Shown: positions 10,685 through 22,000 of the stretch, piece by piece
Layout: each line of letters starts with the position of its first letter
How positions within the stretch are numbered: the stretch's first letter is position 1
NCBI GenBank assembly: GCA_022264855.1
Contig: JABYQU010000030.1
Location: 1-64,000, forward strand
DNA: 64,000 nt
Source of the DNA: Lenzites betulinus
Taxonomy: Eukaryota > Basidiomycota > Agaricomycetes > Polyporales > Polyporaceae
Direction of reading: 5' to 3'
The notes under the pieces: generated by a model
Databases searched by the model: none
Told to the model about the DNA's origin: nothing
Seen by the model: only the letters and a program-made list of their open reading frames with translations
Position numbers and translations under genes: made by a program

Positions 10685-11274
10685 TTGCCATCCTTCTTGG
10701 CTACGCATAACAACGGTGCCGCTTGCGGCACCGTAGCTGGCTTCCACCAACCCGCCTTCACGTATCGGTTAATCTTGGCCAATAGCTCAGTCTTTATAGA
10801 CTCTGCACACCTAGGCAGGTGATACTTATAAGTCTTATGCTCGTCGATGAGCGGAATTTTATGGTCCACCTCCCGGAATGGGGGTAGTTCCTCAGGCGGT
10901 GGCCTCATGATATCCTCAGTGGCCTTATACCACTTGTCTCTGAGCTTGTCTAGCTCTGCTTCTTCATCTTCTTCCACGGTGGCCATGTGGCTGCTTTTGC
11001 CTCGGATCTCTTCCCATTGCCCTATGGCAATTTGTTCCATAACCTTGCCTATTCGGCGTTGATTCTCCTCCTTGGCTATTCTTAGCCTGTGTCCCGACGA
11101 GTGTACCGTGGGCGGCATATCTTCCATAATTACAGGCGGCGAGCTGTTTTTCGCTCGTCCTTGATGTCGAATTGGGATATCTACGGCTTCCTTGCCGTCC
11201 CCTCCCCTCTCCATACTCGACTCAGAGGATGCATGACGCGTGTGGGAGGGCTCCACCTTCGTGGACAGCGTCAT
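10685..11274 (-). pseudogene. pol: Pol of element C, N-terminal part (upstream of T1)
   Basis: The first codon taken is ATG 11274, but the same frame runs through from the protease gene with only a TAG at 11281-11283 between them. A Lys/Glu-rich linker leads into the RT N-terminus: a PPFREVDHKIPL block, then KINRYVKAGWWKP and LLCVAKKDGKLR, where T1 interrupts. The rest of pol is at 5271-8213. The in-frame TAG could be a mutation of a sense codon or a readthrough site; the sequence alone does not decide. Confidence 0.85.
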
Positions 11275-11280
11275 GCTCTC

Positions 11281-12012
11281 CTATTTGGCAGGGCTAATCC
11301 TGTCCGAATTACGGTTCGCCAACTTCCTGTCCTTTGGCGTCGTGTTGACGGCCGGTTCCTTGAATAACGGTATCACCGTTCCTCTGACCACTATCTGGTC
11401 ACAACCGAAATCGAGGAGTACTCCATGTTCACGGCAGAACACCGTGCCCAGTATGGCATCATATCGGTCTATATCGACGACATCGAAGTAATGTTCTTTC
11501 TTAACGGTACCCACCGTCAACATAGCCCTGGCTCCGAAGTTTATTCGCGTCTTGCTTCCTTTGGTGCCCAACTGCAGCCCTACGGGCTCTTTCAAGTCTA
11601 CCCTACTAGCCTTGCAGATATATGCAAATTCAGGCGTGATTGAATCCGTCGTACATCCCGAGTCAAATAGCACTAGTGCTTTGACATTGTTTATCCATAA
11701 TTCCGCGCAGAGCGTGCGCTGGCTATCTAGCCTCCGTCGGGGTTGGTCTCCCTCGTCCGTGGCCCGTCGCACCTTAGCATCGTATAGCCAAGCATGCCTT
11801 AGGCCCTTGTCTCTCGCCACGGCCATACTGTTAAGCCGTTCTGCCTCCTCTACTCCTTCTATTCGCAGGGATTCTACCCTCATAGCTCCAAACAGTACGG
11901 CATCCCCGTATTCGTCTACGTCGCCCCGCGAATCGGCATCATCCAGCTCGCTTTCATATTGAGACCCGCCGTAACCAGGCTCAGACTGAGGATACTCATA
12001 CTGGACGCCCAT
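11281..12012 (-). CDS. pro: Aspartic protease region of element C
   Basis: This 243-residue frame carries a retropepsin-like domain in its C-terminal half: the catalytic loop reads VLFDSGCTTDSI (Asp-Ser-Gly where many elements have Asp-Thr-Gly), followed by the flap region and the hydrophobic YDAILGTVF strand typical of the family. The enzyme would cut the Gag-Pol polyprotein inside particles. The first 90 residues are acidic and are probably the tail of Gag. The upstream part with the Gag zinc knuckle is missing, because the T2 remnant abuts near 12030. The apparent ATG at 12012 is therefore unlikely to be the original start. Confidence 0.8.
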   Translation of the reverse strand: MGVQYEYPQSEPGYGGSQYESELDDADSRGDVDEYGDAVLFGAMRVESLRIEGVEEAERLNSMAVARDKGLRHAWLYDAKVRRATDEGDQPRRRLDSQRTLCAELWINNVKALVLFDSGCTTDSITPEFAYICKASRVDLKEPVGLQLGTKGSKTRINFGARAMLTVGTVKKEHYFDVVDIDRYDAILGTVFCREHGVLLDFGCDQIVVRGTVIPLFKEPAVNTTPKDRKLANRNSDRISPAK

Positions 12013-12029
12013 AGGGCAGATGATGTCAG

Positions 12030-12953
12030 AAGAAGAACTTGAATATATTCTTCATTTGAGACCAGGGTATCCTGAAACTTGGTAGATACATATATGGGTG
12101 ATAGATACACAGTCTGAGATAAACAGCGCCGGGGTGGGGCGTCAGGGGGGAGAAGGAAAGAGCATGGAGGGGGGTAGGGGGGTGTGCTATAGCTTGGGCT
12201 GGAACGTCTTCTTATGCTCTTTTTTGAGTGTTCTGAATGCTGTTCTTTACTTGAGGGGTTATATAGTACCTATAAATCAACTTTTAGGGCAATGTGACAT
12301 GTTATGGGGGAGAAAAGAGCGAACTCCTCCAAGGATGCTGCTCCTGGGGAAGGGCACGCATAACTTGGGAACCGCTGTGTCGTTTTGCGCGCAAAAGGAC
12401 GCGTTAGAACCGCACTGAAAGCACGGTTCTAACGCGTCCTTTCGCGTGGTTTTGTAACGCGAAACAGGCGAGCTATCGCCTGTTTTGTGTCGCTTGAAGC
12501 GCCCTAGTAGCACTTGTGATACTTATGTGAGTACCTACCTGTGTCTAGCGAAACCTGTATACGATTTTTCGCATTTGTATTGCCTTCCAAACAAGCCTAG
12601 ATAGAGCCTGATAGAGTAAAAACTGAGTGAGCTAGCAGGAGAAGAAGCAGGAGGAGGAGCGCACCAAAACGCGAAATAAGCGCCCATGTGGCGAGGCTAT
12701 TGAGGCAGGGGAGGGACCCGGGAGATGAGATAACAAGTTAATCTAAAGAGATAAGGGCACAATCAGTAAGATCTGGGTATATCTGCTATCTTTGGGGAGA
12801 TAACAGGCCTCCCCCGGGCTGCCTGCCTAATTAGGAAGGTCCCGGGGCGCTCTCCGGAGCTTCGTAACACATTACGAGCCCTGACGGTTCGTAATGTAAA
12901 ACGGTTACGGAAGCTAAACGGTTCATAACACATTATGGGTACAACATATGGTG
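12030..12953. mobile_element. T2, truncated relative of T1 and T3 in the gag of element C
   Basis: The right end (ACAACATATGGTG at 12953) matches the right end of T3, and the inner part aligns with the arm of T4 (AATATATTCTTCAT near 12045, an ACAGCGCCGG block near 12123, a TTATATAGTA stretch near 12260). The left terminus is absent and no copy of the expected flank GACTTTC is found on the left. A deletion has therefore removed the left half together with the gag zinc-knuckle region. Both subterminal hairpins are present: a 19-bp perfect stem at 12394-12412/12424-12442 and AAACAGGCG/CGCCTGTTT at 12462-12485. The left boundary is approximate. Confidence 0.7.
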
Positions 12954-14850
12954 GACTTTCGACGCATGGCCATAGACCGCGAGTTCTGCTCTAAGTCCAA
13001 TGCAGCCTGATACAGCTCGGTTAATGAGTTATACTGCACCGACAGTCCGTTGTAAACCGTCAACAGCTCCTCATAGCGGTCGGGCAACACGTCCATAAAC
13101 TTCTGTCGTTGCTGAAATTGAGTGGGGGTCTCCCACATGCGCTCCGCGTGGTATAGCAGCCGTTCGTATAACGAGGCAACCCCGCCTTTCTCGGCGCTGT
13201 ATTGAAGATGCTCAAATTCATGGGCGGCTACCATATGTATATCCCGATGTATAAATCGTCGGTATAATCCGACGATAGCCTCGTCAAACCACCAATCTCG
13301 TTTGTCGCGAGATGGCGCCCTTATGGTATTTTGGAACCAGGTAGCAGCGTCCCCACCCAGGCAGGTGCCCAGTATCCGCACCCTGTCGCCGTCCAGCTCT
13401 GGACCAGTGATTCGCAGAGTGCTAAAGTACTCCAGTAAATTCTGGAGCCAAACTATGAACCCGTCTGGGTCATTTTACCTTCAAACGCTTTCGGCACAGC
13501 CAATTTGGCCACTTTTAAATAGGCAGGCGGAGACGTAGTAGGCGGGTCTGCCACAGACTCCTGAATCATATCCAGAATACGCTGGACGCCCTGTGTATCT
13601 CGAGGCCCATTTCCAGGCATGAGATATGCCAGATCATCTCGTCCAGCCAAGGCGCCAGGCAGCTGTCCCACTGATGCGCTAGTCCGGCCTTCCGGAAACC
13701 GGGAGGGCGCCATAGACCGTCGTGCTCGTAGCGGGTCAACTCTGGCAAATACCGAGGCCGACGTCAATGTATTACGCCTATACGGAGTCGTCGACGCTGA
13801 TGAGTCCTCTCGGTTGTCACCGAATCCAGTCCGCCTACGCCGAATATTGGCCGAATCGAAAGCCACACTTCTTCGTGGCTCGGGGATATCCAGCGGGCTG
13901 CGAGTAGTCGTAGCTGATAATAACGGCGTGTTATTGGGCGGCACTGGCGCAACTCGCGAGGGACCCGAATTATCAGATTTGGCCAGTCCGGCCGCGGTCA
14001 GCCGCTGCTGTCGACCGCTTCTCAGTCTCTCCTGAGGATCAATGTCCTCGTCAGATCTACCGTTATCGGACACCACGTCCAATAGTTCACCCTCCACTTC
14101 ATCTTCCTCATTCCGAGGCCATTGGCGTGGCAGTTCCTGCATAGGGCCCGTATCCAGCGCCTCGCCTCCGGCTATACCGTACTCTTCGGGAACTTCTCCC
14201 TCATCGCCATCCTCGGCTATTCGTCCAAGCAAATCGGAAACTTGAGCGTTGAGCTCGTCTTCAGCACGCTGGACTTCCAGTCGCAAAGAGGAGAATCGCC
14301 GTCGGGAGGCTTGAAGCAGGGATACCAGCTGTAGTGCTGACGATTGGCTGATGGCCATATTAGGGCCAATTATGGGCGAGGATCGAGGACTAATCACGCC
14401 CTCAGGCGCGTCTCCCATGGCCGGGTGTCCCCGATCCAGCTGACTGACCGGTCGAGAGTGGGCGGATGCATTGGATACACGGGCTGAATGATAGCCCTCA
14501 GTCCGCGAGGAAGGCCTAGGTGCCATCCTAGACTTGCCTTTGTCGGCCGCCGAAAACCGGCCTCTAGAGGTCTCTACCTGGCTCAGGGCTATCGAGCCTA
14601 CGGGTTGAGCAGTAGCGGAGTCTTCCGGCGTCGAGCCGGGCGATACCCTTGGGAATTGATAAGACTCTCGGCGTTCGCCACGACTGTGCGGAACGCTGGG
14701 AGCACTAAGACGAACTGGCGATTCTCGCCGGGATAAGCTAGTCCTAGGTATTCCTGCACCACTCGTGGCGGCAGGAACCGAGGGGGTCGTCGGTCTTGAC
14801 GACCTAGACAGCCTTCTGCTGTTATCCGGGAAATTCCCCGGGACCTCCAT
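12954..14850 (-). pseudogene. gag: Gag of element C, frameshifted and interrupted
   Basis: Starts at ATG 14850 (MEVPGNF), matching the B gag start at 15580. The first 460 codons give the Ser/Pro/Arg-rich head, a helical segment and an acidic middle. Near 13475, C lacks one base compared with B, which shifts the frame just after KAFEGK. The next frame (13381 down to 12954) carries the capsid-like part, including WFQNTI, WWFDEAIVGLYRRFI and LYERLLYHAERMW. T2 then cuts it, and the zinc-knuckle end is lost. Gag would form the particle shell. This copy cannot make a full protein. Confidence 0.8.
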
Positions 14851-14943
14851 GTTCCTGTAATAGAACTTGGGTTAATTATCACTGATGACATTTACGTCGC
14901 CCAGTGAGGCGTAGCTGTTAAGCTTCACGGAAAGCTAAAAAAG
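14851..14943 (-). other. Untranslated leader of element C
   Basis: The 93 bp between the 5' LTR and gag include a CACGGAAAGCTAAAAAAG block next to the LTR that is repeated beside the LTRs of B and, diverged, A. The primer-binding site should lie here, directly against the LTR. I could not match it to a specific tRNA by eye. Confidence 0.6.
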
Positions 14944-15184
14944 TGTAAGTTCACGTGGGTGCTTTTACCGTGCCCAAGTCCTAACGAAGTAGCTTGGTCC
15001 GGGCCTTTATTAGGCGGCGTACTCCGTGAGGATGGTGGGCATTGGCAAAAGACTTGCCTCACCAGGCGCCCGAGTCCCGAATACTCGGACGCCGTACGCG
15101 AGTACGTATTACATAATAGACTCATGTATACTAATGATAATAATCGTTAGCCTTCCGGCTAGGTCCGTGTGTACAACCCTTACA
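14944..15184 (-). repeat. 5' LTR of element C
   Basis: 241 bp, TGTAAG to CTTACA, 240 of 241 bases identical to 1758-1998. The flank CACGG (15185-15189) is the target duplication and also part of the B gag. Confidence 0.92.
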
Positions 15185-15580
15185 CACGGATACATTGGAC
15201 ACTCGTGCCGAATGGTATCCTTCAGTTCGAGATGACGGCCGTGGAGCGGCCCGGCCCTTGCCTTTGTCGGCCGCGGAAGTCCTGCCCCTCGTAGTTTCCA
15301 CGTGTAGGGCAGAGCTTAATCCCAGCTGACTAGCTGTTGGCACATCTTCCGGAGTAGATCTCGGCGATACCCGGGGGAATTGGTATGACTCGCGGCGATC
15401 TACGCGACTATGGGCTCTAGTCGCGGCCTGAGAACCTGTCTGTGTAGGCGATTCCCGCCTGGAGGCACTCGGCCTGTAAGGTCCAGCACCACTCGTGGTG
15501 ACTGGACCCGATGGAGTCGTCGGGCACGACGATCGGGATGGCCTTCTGCTGCTGGCCGGGAAGTTCCCAGGGACTTCCAT
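15185..15580 (-). pseudogene. gag: Gag of element B, N-terminal part
   Basis: Starts at ATG 15580 (MEVPGNFPASSRRPSR), 88 bp from its LTR. It runs 132 codons to the CACGG duplication, where C is inserted. The reading frame continues at 1752 on the far side of C. It resembles the C gag but differs at many positions, so B and C are members of different subfamilies. Confidence 0.85.
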
Positions 15581-15668
15581 GTTCTATTAGAAATAGTCAG
15601 TAGTCACTGATGACGTGTACGTCGCCCAGTGAGGCGTAGCTGTAAAGCTTCACGGAAAGCTAAAAAAG

Positions 15669-15909
15669 TGTTAAGTTCACGTGGGTGCTTTTACCGTGCC
15701 CAATTCCTAACGAAGTAGCTTGGTCCGGGCCTTTATTAGGCGGCGTACTCCGTGAGGATGGTGGGCGTTGGCAAAAGACTTGCCTCACCAGGCGCCCGAG
15801 TCCCGAATACTCGGACGCCGTACGCTTGTACGTATTACATAATATAATATTATAATATGCGTAATCTTCACTAGCCTTCCGGCTACCCTTATACCGGCGC
15901 ACCCTTACA
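15669..15909 (-). repeat. 5' LTR of element B
   Basis: 241 bp with ends TGTTAAG/CTTACA. The left two thirds match the C LTR nearly base for base; the right third (from about 15825) diverges and contains an AT-rich TATAATATTATAATAT tract that could supply a TATA box for minus-strand transcription. The partner LTR lies beyond the left edge. Confidence 0.85.
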
Positions 15910-16440
15910 CCCCCATACTGAGCTCATCTTAACAACGCTCTGTCCCGTTTCCCCCTCTTCGCTTGCAATATGTCATGTGTGCCGCCAGCCATGTACAGTA
16001 TCCTAGTAAATATATTCAATCATGTGTGCTAGCATCCCGACCCTGTGCATGAGCCCAGGGAGTGCAGCTGCCAGCTCGCCAGCAGCCTGCCTGCCGGCGG
16101 TTATGGCTTCCTGGGGCCCATGGCGAGCCACCTTGATTTCAACAGCAAGCCACCTGGATTTAGGTGGCCTGCCGCACTCATGGATACCACTTGGTCCGGC
16201 GCTGGTTTTCCGTGTCTCGTGATGCCACCTGGATCCCGATAGATTCATGTACGGCGGTGTAGATGTCGGCAACATAGGGTGAGATTACTCGCTAACTAGG
16301 TGTCACCGTAGTGTATACAGACAGGACCCCCGCCTATGCTGCAAGAGGTCCGATCGCAAAACACCCAAATTTGGGGGTTTTAGTCGACATGGATTTGGGC
16401 CATTTCAATCCACATGTTTTTCGGACATACCTTTTCGGGC
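15910..16440. other. Unassigned sequence between elements B and E
   Basis: No convincing gene, RNA or transposon end is seen. This 531-bp piece may be old host sequence or part of another element. CGGGC at 16436-16440 is the candidate target-duplication copy next to the E LTR. Confidence 0.4.
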
Positions 16441-16626
16441 TGTTAAGACGATGCCCAGTGGTTCGCTTGTTAGGCTTTCAGCACAGGGACTTAGACGCTT
16501 CACACAGAGGGATCGAGGTTCAGAGGGGAGGTTCGAAGGGCGATAGATAACCAGGTCGAGCTGAGGTTCTCCTCAGCTCTCCTACTCGTATATATACATG
16601 TGAGACACTCTGTAACCATGAGGCAC
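16441..16626 (-). repeat. 3' LTR of left element E, distal piece
   Basis: Begins TGTTAAGACG, the inverse of the CGTCTTAACA end of the other E LTRs, and matches the middle LTR (28970-29311) inverted up to the hAT insertion. The last 8 bases, TGAGGCAC (16619-16626), are the first copy of the hAT duplication. Confidence 0.88.
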
Positions 16627-17018
16627 TAAGGCTGCACCTAGGTCCGGGTCCATGCCAGGTTAGACCTGTATATACCTGACCTGTGACCCGCGGGTCCGGG
16701 TAGTCTAGGTCCGGGTACCTGTACGCCCGGTTGCGTCCGGATCTAGGTCGGTCAATGCTGATTTTCCCGGTCTGGCCTAGGTAACCTATACATAATCTAA
16801 TATATTTTGATAGTTTATGTTCGTTTTTGGTAGTTATATACACAAAGAACTTCATCACGCTCACAGCCCCAGTCCAGACATGGAACAGTCATTCACAGCA
16901 ATGAGACTTGTGACTTTAGTAGCTTCTTGTGAATGGCCAGTACGAGGTTTATGATCAAACAAGGCAGGTCATATTCAGACGCCGAGACTACACAGCCACG
17001 ACCGTAACTAATGTCCCT

Positions 17019-17799
17019 TTATGACGAGCCTGCCCTCCATATTCCCTCGAAGACACTGCCGGTAGAGACATCGTCGTTGTCGAGGAGGGGGGGCATGTCG
17101 TCGTCGGTCAAGACATCAGCGTCACTATCGCTGGTGGGCTCCATCGCGGGCGATCGCCCGATGGCGCCGGGCGCCAGCCAATGCAGCGGCGGCTGGTTGT
17201 TGACGGACCCCATCTGCGCGACGAGCGGGGTGTTGAACCGGGCCTGGGACACGGGGGGGACATGTGGTCCTTCAAAAAGGTCCTGCAGAACAATATTAGC
17301 AGGTACGACGGTGGGCAGAACAGACATACCAAGGGCAGGCCATGCTTGAGCCACTCAACAATCTCCTCGAGGTGGTCGTCGGCACGTTCGTCGCGTGCGA
17401 GGGAGAGCGCGGCCTCAGTCAGGCGGCCTATGAATGCTGGCCAGTCGTCAGCGTCGACACCGGGCCAGCCGCTGAGAAAGCCGTGACAGGCGAGAGCGAT
17501 GCTGAGCAGAAGGTCGCGTTGGTCGTCGGTAGCCTCGCAGTCGGTCGGAATCGGGCCTTGAATCGTTGTTACCCAGTGGGCAAAGTACTCGGGATCCAGG
17601 AGTTCGTGGTCGCAGGTCGGTATCAATATCTGTGCGGGTGTCAGTTCATCGCGAGCGGAGGTCGTTGAGTTAAGCGGGGACGTACATTGAGGCAAGCCTC
17701 CGGCCCGTCGAGAACGATGACGATGGCGGGGATGTACGGGGCGCGCATCGAATTGACATCGCGGGCACCGGGACCCACCCGGAGGTAGAGGTTGGCCAT
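17019..17799 (-). CDS. Passenger gene of the hAT element, 225 aa, unknown function
   Basis: Three exons fit: 17799-17686, 17629-17330 and 17282-17019, with GT..AG introns of 56 and 47 bases. The coding length is 678 bases, an exact multiple of three. The protein starts MANLYLRVGPGARD, has a hydrophobic beta-like stretch (YIPAIVIVLDG), a middle with Trp and acidic residues (YFAHWVTTIQGP, then WPGVDADDWPAFIGRL), an acidic helix-rich segment (DDHLEEIVEWLKHGL) and a Ser/Asp-rich tail. I do not recognise the family. It lies inside the hAT ends and faces away from the transposase. It could be a transposon accessory protein or a captured host gene. Confidence 0.6.
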
Positions 17800-19036
17800 T
17801 CAAAAGGGGGCGGGGCGGTTGGTACGAAAGGAATGGAGTGAGGAATGGAGGGAAACACCCTTATGAGTGCGCATGACGATGCAACTTGCCACAGCCATGG
17901 TGCACACAGGATGCTGCCCAAGCTTGATCAGCGTGAAAGGGGAGAGATAGGTAGAAACATAACGTATGTGCAGCCGAGCCCGGCGTTCCATCAGGCGTGT
18001 GGTACGTCGTCGCCTTGTTGCTGTCGGCCGAGGATTTCCAAGACCGCTACAGGAAACGATTAGCCTCAGTGTGTTGCGGAAGATGTCGAGTCTCGACTTG
18101 CGTGGGCACATGGGCTTCAAACTAGGTCCAAGGCTGCTAGCTAGATTGATGACGATTTAGTGCGGATGTCTCAGATCCAGGTCGTCGATCAGGTCATACC
18201 TGTTTGACAAAATAGGTAATCAAGATTGCGAGCGGCTTGTGGATCCCAGTACGATGATTGGGACTTGGTGGCAAGGCAAGGAGGAGAGCAGATGTTGTGT
18301 GGCCAAGATTAATGGGTGTGGGTGGAGAAGGAGGTTGGTAGTTGACGTGGAGCTGTGTGAACGTTAGTGGGCTGCCGAGAAAACGCACGTGAGGCGAAGC
18401 ATGAAGGCTCGCAATAGACGCCATCACTCCTCCTTCCCAACTGCCAGCACACCCGCTCCTCAACCCACGAAAACGATGTTCTACTGGGCTAAAAAATTCA
18501 CCGCCACCCTGGTATGTTATTCGCCTCGCTCGTTCTGGTTGATCTTCCGCTTATTTCCCTCTCTGTGTCCGACAGTCTCCCGCCCGACACTCCGCCGCAC
18601 TTGTCGATCGTGCAAGGCCCTGGTCTCGCCCCGAGATCCCCCAACAACGATGAAGGTATCGATCTGTGGAGCTCCTTGCGGATATCTCTGACTCACATTG
18701 CTTCCAGCAAGGGCACAAATGGCAAAAAGCCATGCCTTGACTACGGTTTCACGGCACAACAATGTGAGTACACCCGTGTTGTCGGCCATCGCAGCTGCTC
18801 GAATCGCTTGTACTCAGCGTACTCATCACCCTTGTCGCCCTCACAGATTTACCAAGCACTCGACCGGAGTCGATGGTGGGGCCACGCTGACTGAGCACGC
18901 ACGCGGGCAGACTGTCCGCCGAAGCCCCGCCGAAGACTGGGCATGGACAACGAGCCGGCGGTAATAAATATCGTGAGTTCAATTGCGTGGTCCACATAAC
19001 CCCGCTCCTCACCCGCACTCGATACATCCAGCTGAT
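17800..19036. other. Intergenic region between the two hAT genes
   Basis: No complete gene could be built. Short open stretches with splice-like signals occur around 18400-18900 (a donor GTATGT at 18511, acceptors near 18580 and 18710), but the frames do not join consistently. The region probably holds the divergent promoters. Confidence 0.4.
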
Positions 19037-22000
19037 ATGCCTTCGCTTGGCCAGTCGCTCTCCGCCCTCAAACGATCTCGCACGGCCTCGCCGTCGCCCG
19101 AGCGCGGCGGCGACACTAGCGACGCGTCTCCCGCTCCTCCTCGTGTTCGTCGACGTCCACAGCGGCATGCCGCCAAAAAGGCTCGGCGGGCTCCGTCCCC
19201 CGAGGTCGAATACGCCCCCGACGTCCCCACGGGACATTCATCAGATGTCGAGAGTGTTCGCGAGGAAGATGCCGACAACGAGGTAGCCGCAGTAGCAGCT
19301 CGTGTGGCCAAGGTCGGCACTTCTGGGCGCAAGAAGGTCACTGCTGGCGAGAAACGTGCTCGCTTCCAGGAACGGTTCGGTGAGATGTCCTCAGAGGACA
19401 TCCTAGGTATGTCCCTCGCTGCTCCTGCTTGCTCTGATTCTTCCGTCTAACGTTGGACACAGCGCAATTGGCTGGCGCGTGGCGTTCGCCGGCCTACGAC
19501 CACTTTCAAGCGCCAGTAGTTCTCCCTCCGAAAGCCGATGGTACAGTCATGTATCGGTTTGTTTGCAAACGGTATGTTGGACTAAGTTTTGTTCACACTG
19601 ATGATGATGACTGACTTCTGGCACAGCCATCCCTCCAAACACGTCGACCGCGCCGACTACGAAGACTCCACGGGGAACTTGAAGCGGCATATCTCAGGCT
19701 GTGACCCAGAAGACGTCCCCGAGGTCGAACTGATCACCGCGTACGCACAAGGTACCTCGTACTCGGGCGCACGCCTCCGCTTCTATATCGTGATGTGGTG
19801 TGCGCGCCACCACCGTCCCTTCGCCATCGTTGAGGACGCGGAGTTCCGCCAACTCCTGAAGATGCTTTACGCCAAGACTGAGATTCCGAAACGGATGACC
19901 GTCGCGCGCGATATGCGCATGATCCATGCTCACTGCAAGGACCGGGTTACCGTGTACCTGAAGGTGACGCTCTTGGCATTGTTCTGCGCTGTCGATGCAG
20001 TACTTATCTCCGGACAGGCGCTCGACGGAGGCATCCACCTGTGCATCGACGGGTGGACATCGCCAAACATCCTGGCATTCCTGGGGATTACCGCACACTG
20101 GCACGAGAATGGAGAGATCTGGCATATCATCTTGGACTTCGTTAGGTAAGAGTTTATATATCCTCGAGGCCACAACATACTAATTGAACAATTAACATTA
20201 GGCTCACAAACTCGCACACGGGCAAGTACCTCACGGAAAGTGTCGTCGAGTGTCTCAAGGCGTTCGGGATCGAGAAGAAGGTTCGGTGCATCTGTCCTCC
20301 GATAATAGGTATCACTAATGATCTATACTTGTAGGTTATGGGAGTTACCTGCGACAACGCCGACACCAATACCGTCATGATGAAAGAAATGCACAATCTC
20401 GTCCCGGAGTTTCGTGGGCCCGCACTCCGAGTCCGGTGCTTTGGACATGTCTTGAACCTCACCGTCAAGGTATGTCCCCCGTTATATATCATGAGTTGCA
20501 TACACTAACTCTAGGTTGTAGGCCATCCTTTCTATCTTTTCGAAACCCGGACGGGCCCCCGCAGGTGCCAAGAACAATGCGGAATTGGACGAAGACGACG
20601 AAGACGGTGACGAGCAAGAGGTCGACGCCGTGGCCGAAATCGATCCAGGGCGCGAGGAGGCTGACCAAGATGTCATAGATGCAATCGCGGACGACAACCT
20701 CCCCTTCGACGTTACAGATAATGACTTGTATGACGGCCGTGTGGCACTCGAAAAGGTGTGTATTATATCATTACAGTACCAGACCTTGTTTGCTAACCAT
20801 CTTCTAGATCCTCGCTCTTTCCCGCAAAACTTGGAACAGCCCTGCGATCCGCGGCGCGCTCGGCACCCTCTCCAAGGAGCACAACCTCAACAGCGAGGTG
20901 TTGATTCGCGCGGTCCGCACCCGTTGGAACACAGTAACCGAGGTCATCCAGCGCATGCTCGACATGAAGGAAGTCCTCGGGGACTTGTGCGACATGCACC
21001 AGTTCAACAAGGACAAGCGCGGCCCACGTCTACGTCGATTCATTCTCAACGAGGACGAATGGGCTCTCCTCGACGACCTGTTCCGCCTCCTCGACGTAAG
21101 TGTCACTCTATGTATACAGTACCCTCATGTAGTCTAACAATGAACATTGTCCTCAGCCGTTTCTGTTTGCCACGAAGCAGATCTCGACCAGCAAACGTGC
21201 GGTCGTGCAGGAGGTCATTCCCTTCATCGATATACTCACTACCCACGTCGACAGCTTCCGCAATGATGAAGACCTGGCCCCGAGTGTCCGCGCCGCCGCT
21301 GAACGTGGACGGGCTATTTTGGACAAGTACTACCAGAGGACCGATGAAAGCATCGTGTACCGGATAGCAATGAGTAAGAGATGCACACCCTCGTATTCAA
21401 TACTCAGCTCACCTGTTCATATAGTTCTCCACCCGCGCTACAAGCTTCAGTATTTCCGTGATGCCAATTGGGAGGAAGGCTGGATCGACGAGGCCCTGGT
21501 CATACTTCGACGGGAATGGAAGGACTACTACAAGCCGGCAGTCACTCACGACGCCCCGGAGAACCCTCAGCATAAGGGGAAGGGGAAGGGTAAGTTGAAC
21601 GTCTCTCAATGCTCTTGCATGCACTGACCGACCACTGTTAGCGAAATACATCCCTGCTCATCCCATCGCCGGCCGCCGAAGTGCTCAGGCGACTCTCGAG
21701 GTAAGCCGGCCTGACCCTTGATATATTGATCAGTAACTGAAGCATTATATAGGCCACCAGCGCCATGTTCGCGTCTATCTCACGCGCCGCCGCGAAGGCT
21801 GCCAAACAAGACGCTTTGGAGGTGTACCTCGAAGCCCCCCCTCAGCCCAACGTGATCGACGCTCTCCAATATTGGAATCTCATGTTCAAGGCCTCGAGCT
21901 CGCCTCTCGCCCAAATGGCTCTCGACTTCATGTCGATACCCGGTAAGTCTTCACGGTATTCCCACATGTTGCACATACTAACATCCTCACACTGCAGCCA

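Larger units (their letters stand above)
1758..15184 (-). mobile_element. Gypsy LTR retrotransposon C, full length, inserted in B
   Basis: Two 241-bp LTRs (1758-1998 and 14944-15184) enclose gag, protease, pol and a third ORF, all on the minus strand. The 5-bp target duplication CACGG lies at 1753-1757 and 15185-15189, and removing the element plus one duplication rejoins an open B gag. The element is 13.4 kb here but about 10 kb without T1 and T2. The LTRs differ at one base, so insertion is recent. The copy is not competent: gag has a frameshift and a T2 insertion, pol holds T1, and an in-frame TAG separates protease from pol. An integrase-linked chromodomain marks it as a chromovirus. Confidence 0.9.

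Noticed and set aside
18389..18894. Small spliced gene between the hAT genes
   Set aside because: Candidate donors and acceptors exist, but no combination keeps one frame through the stretches that look coding.
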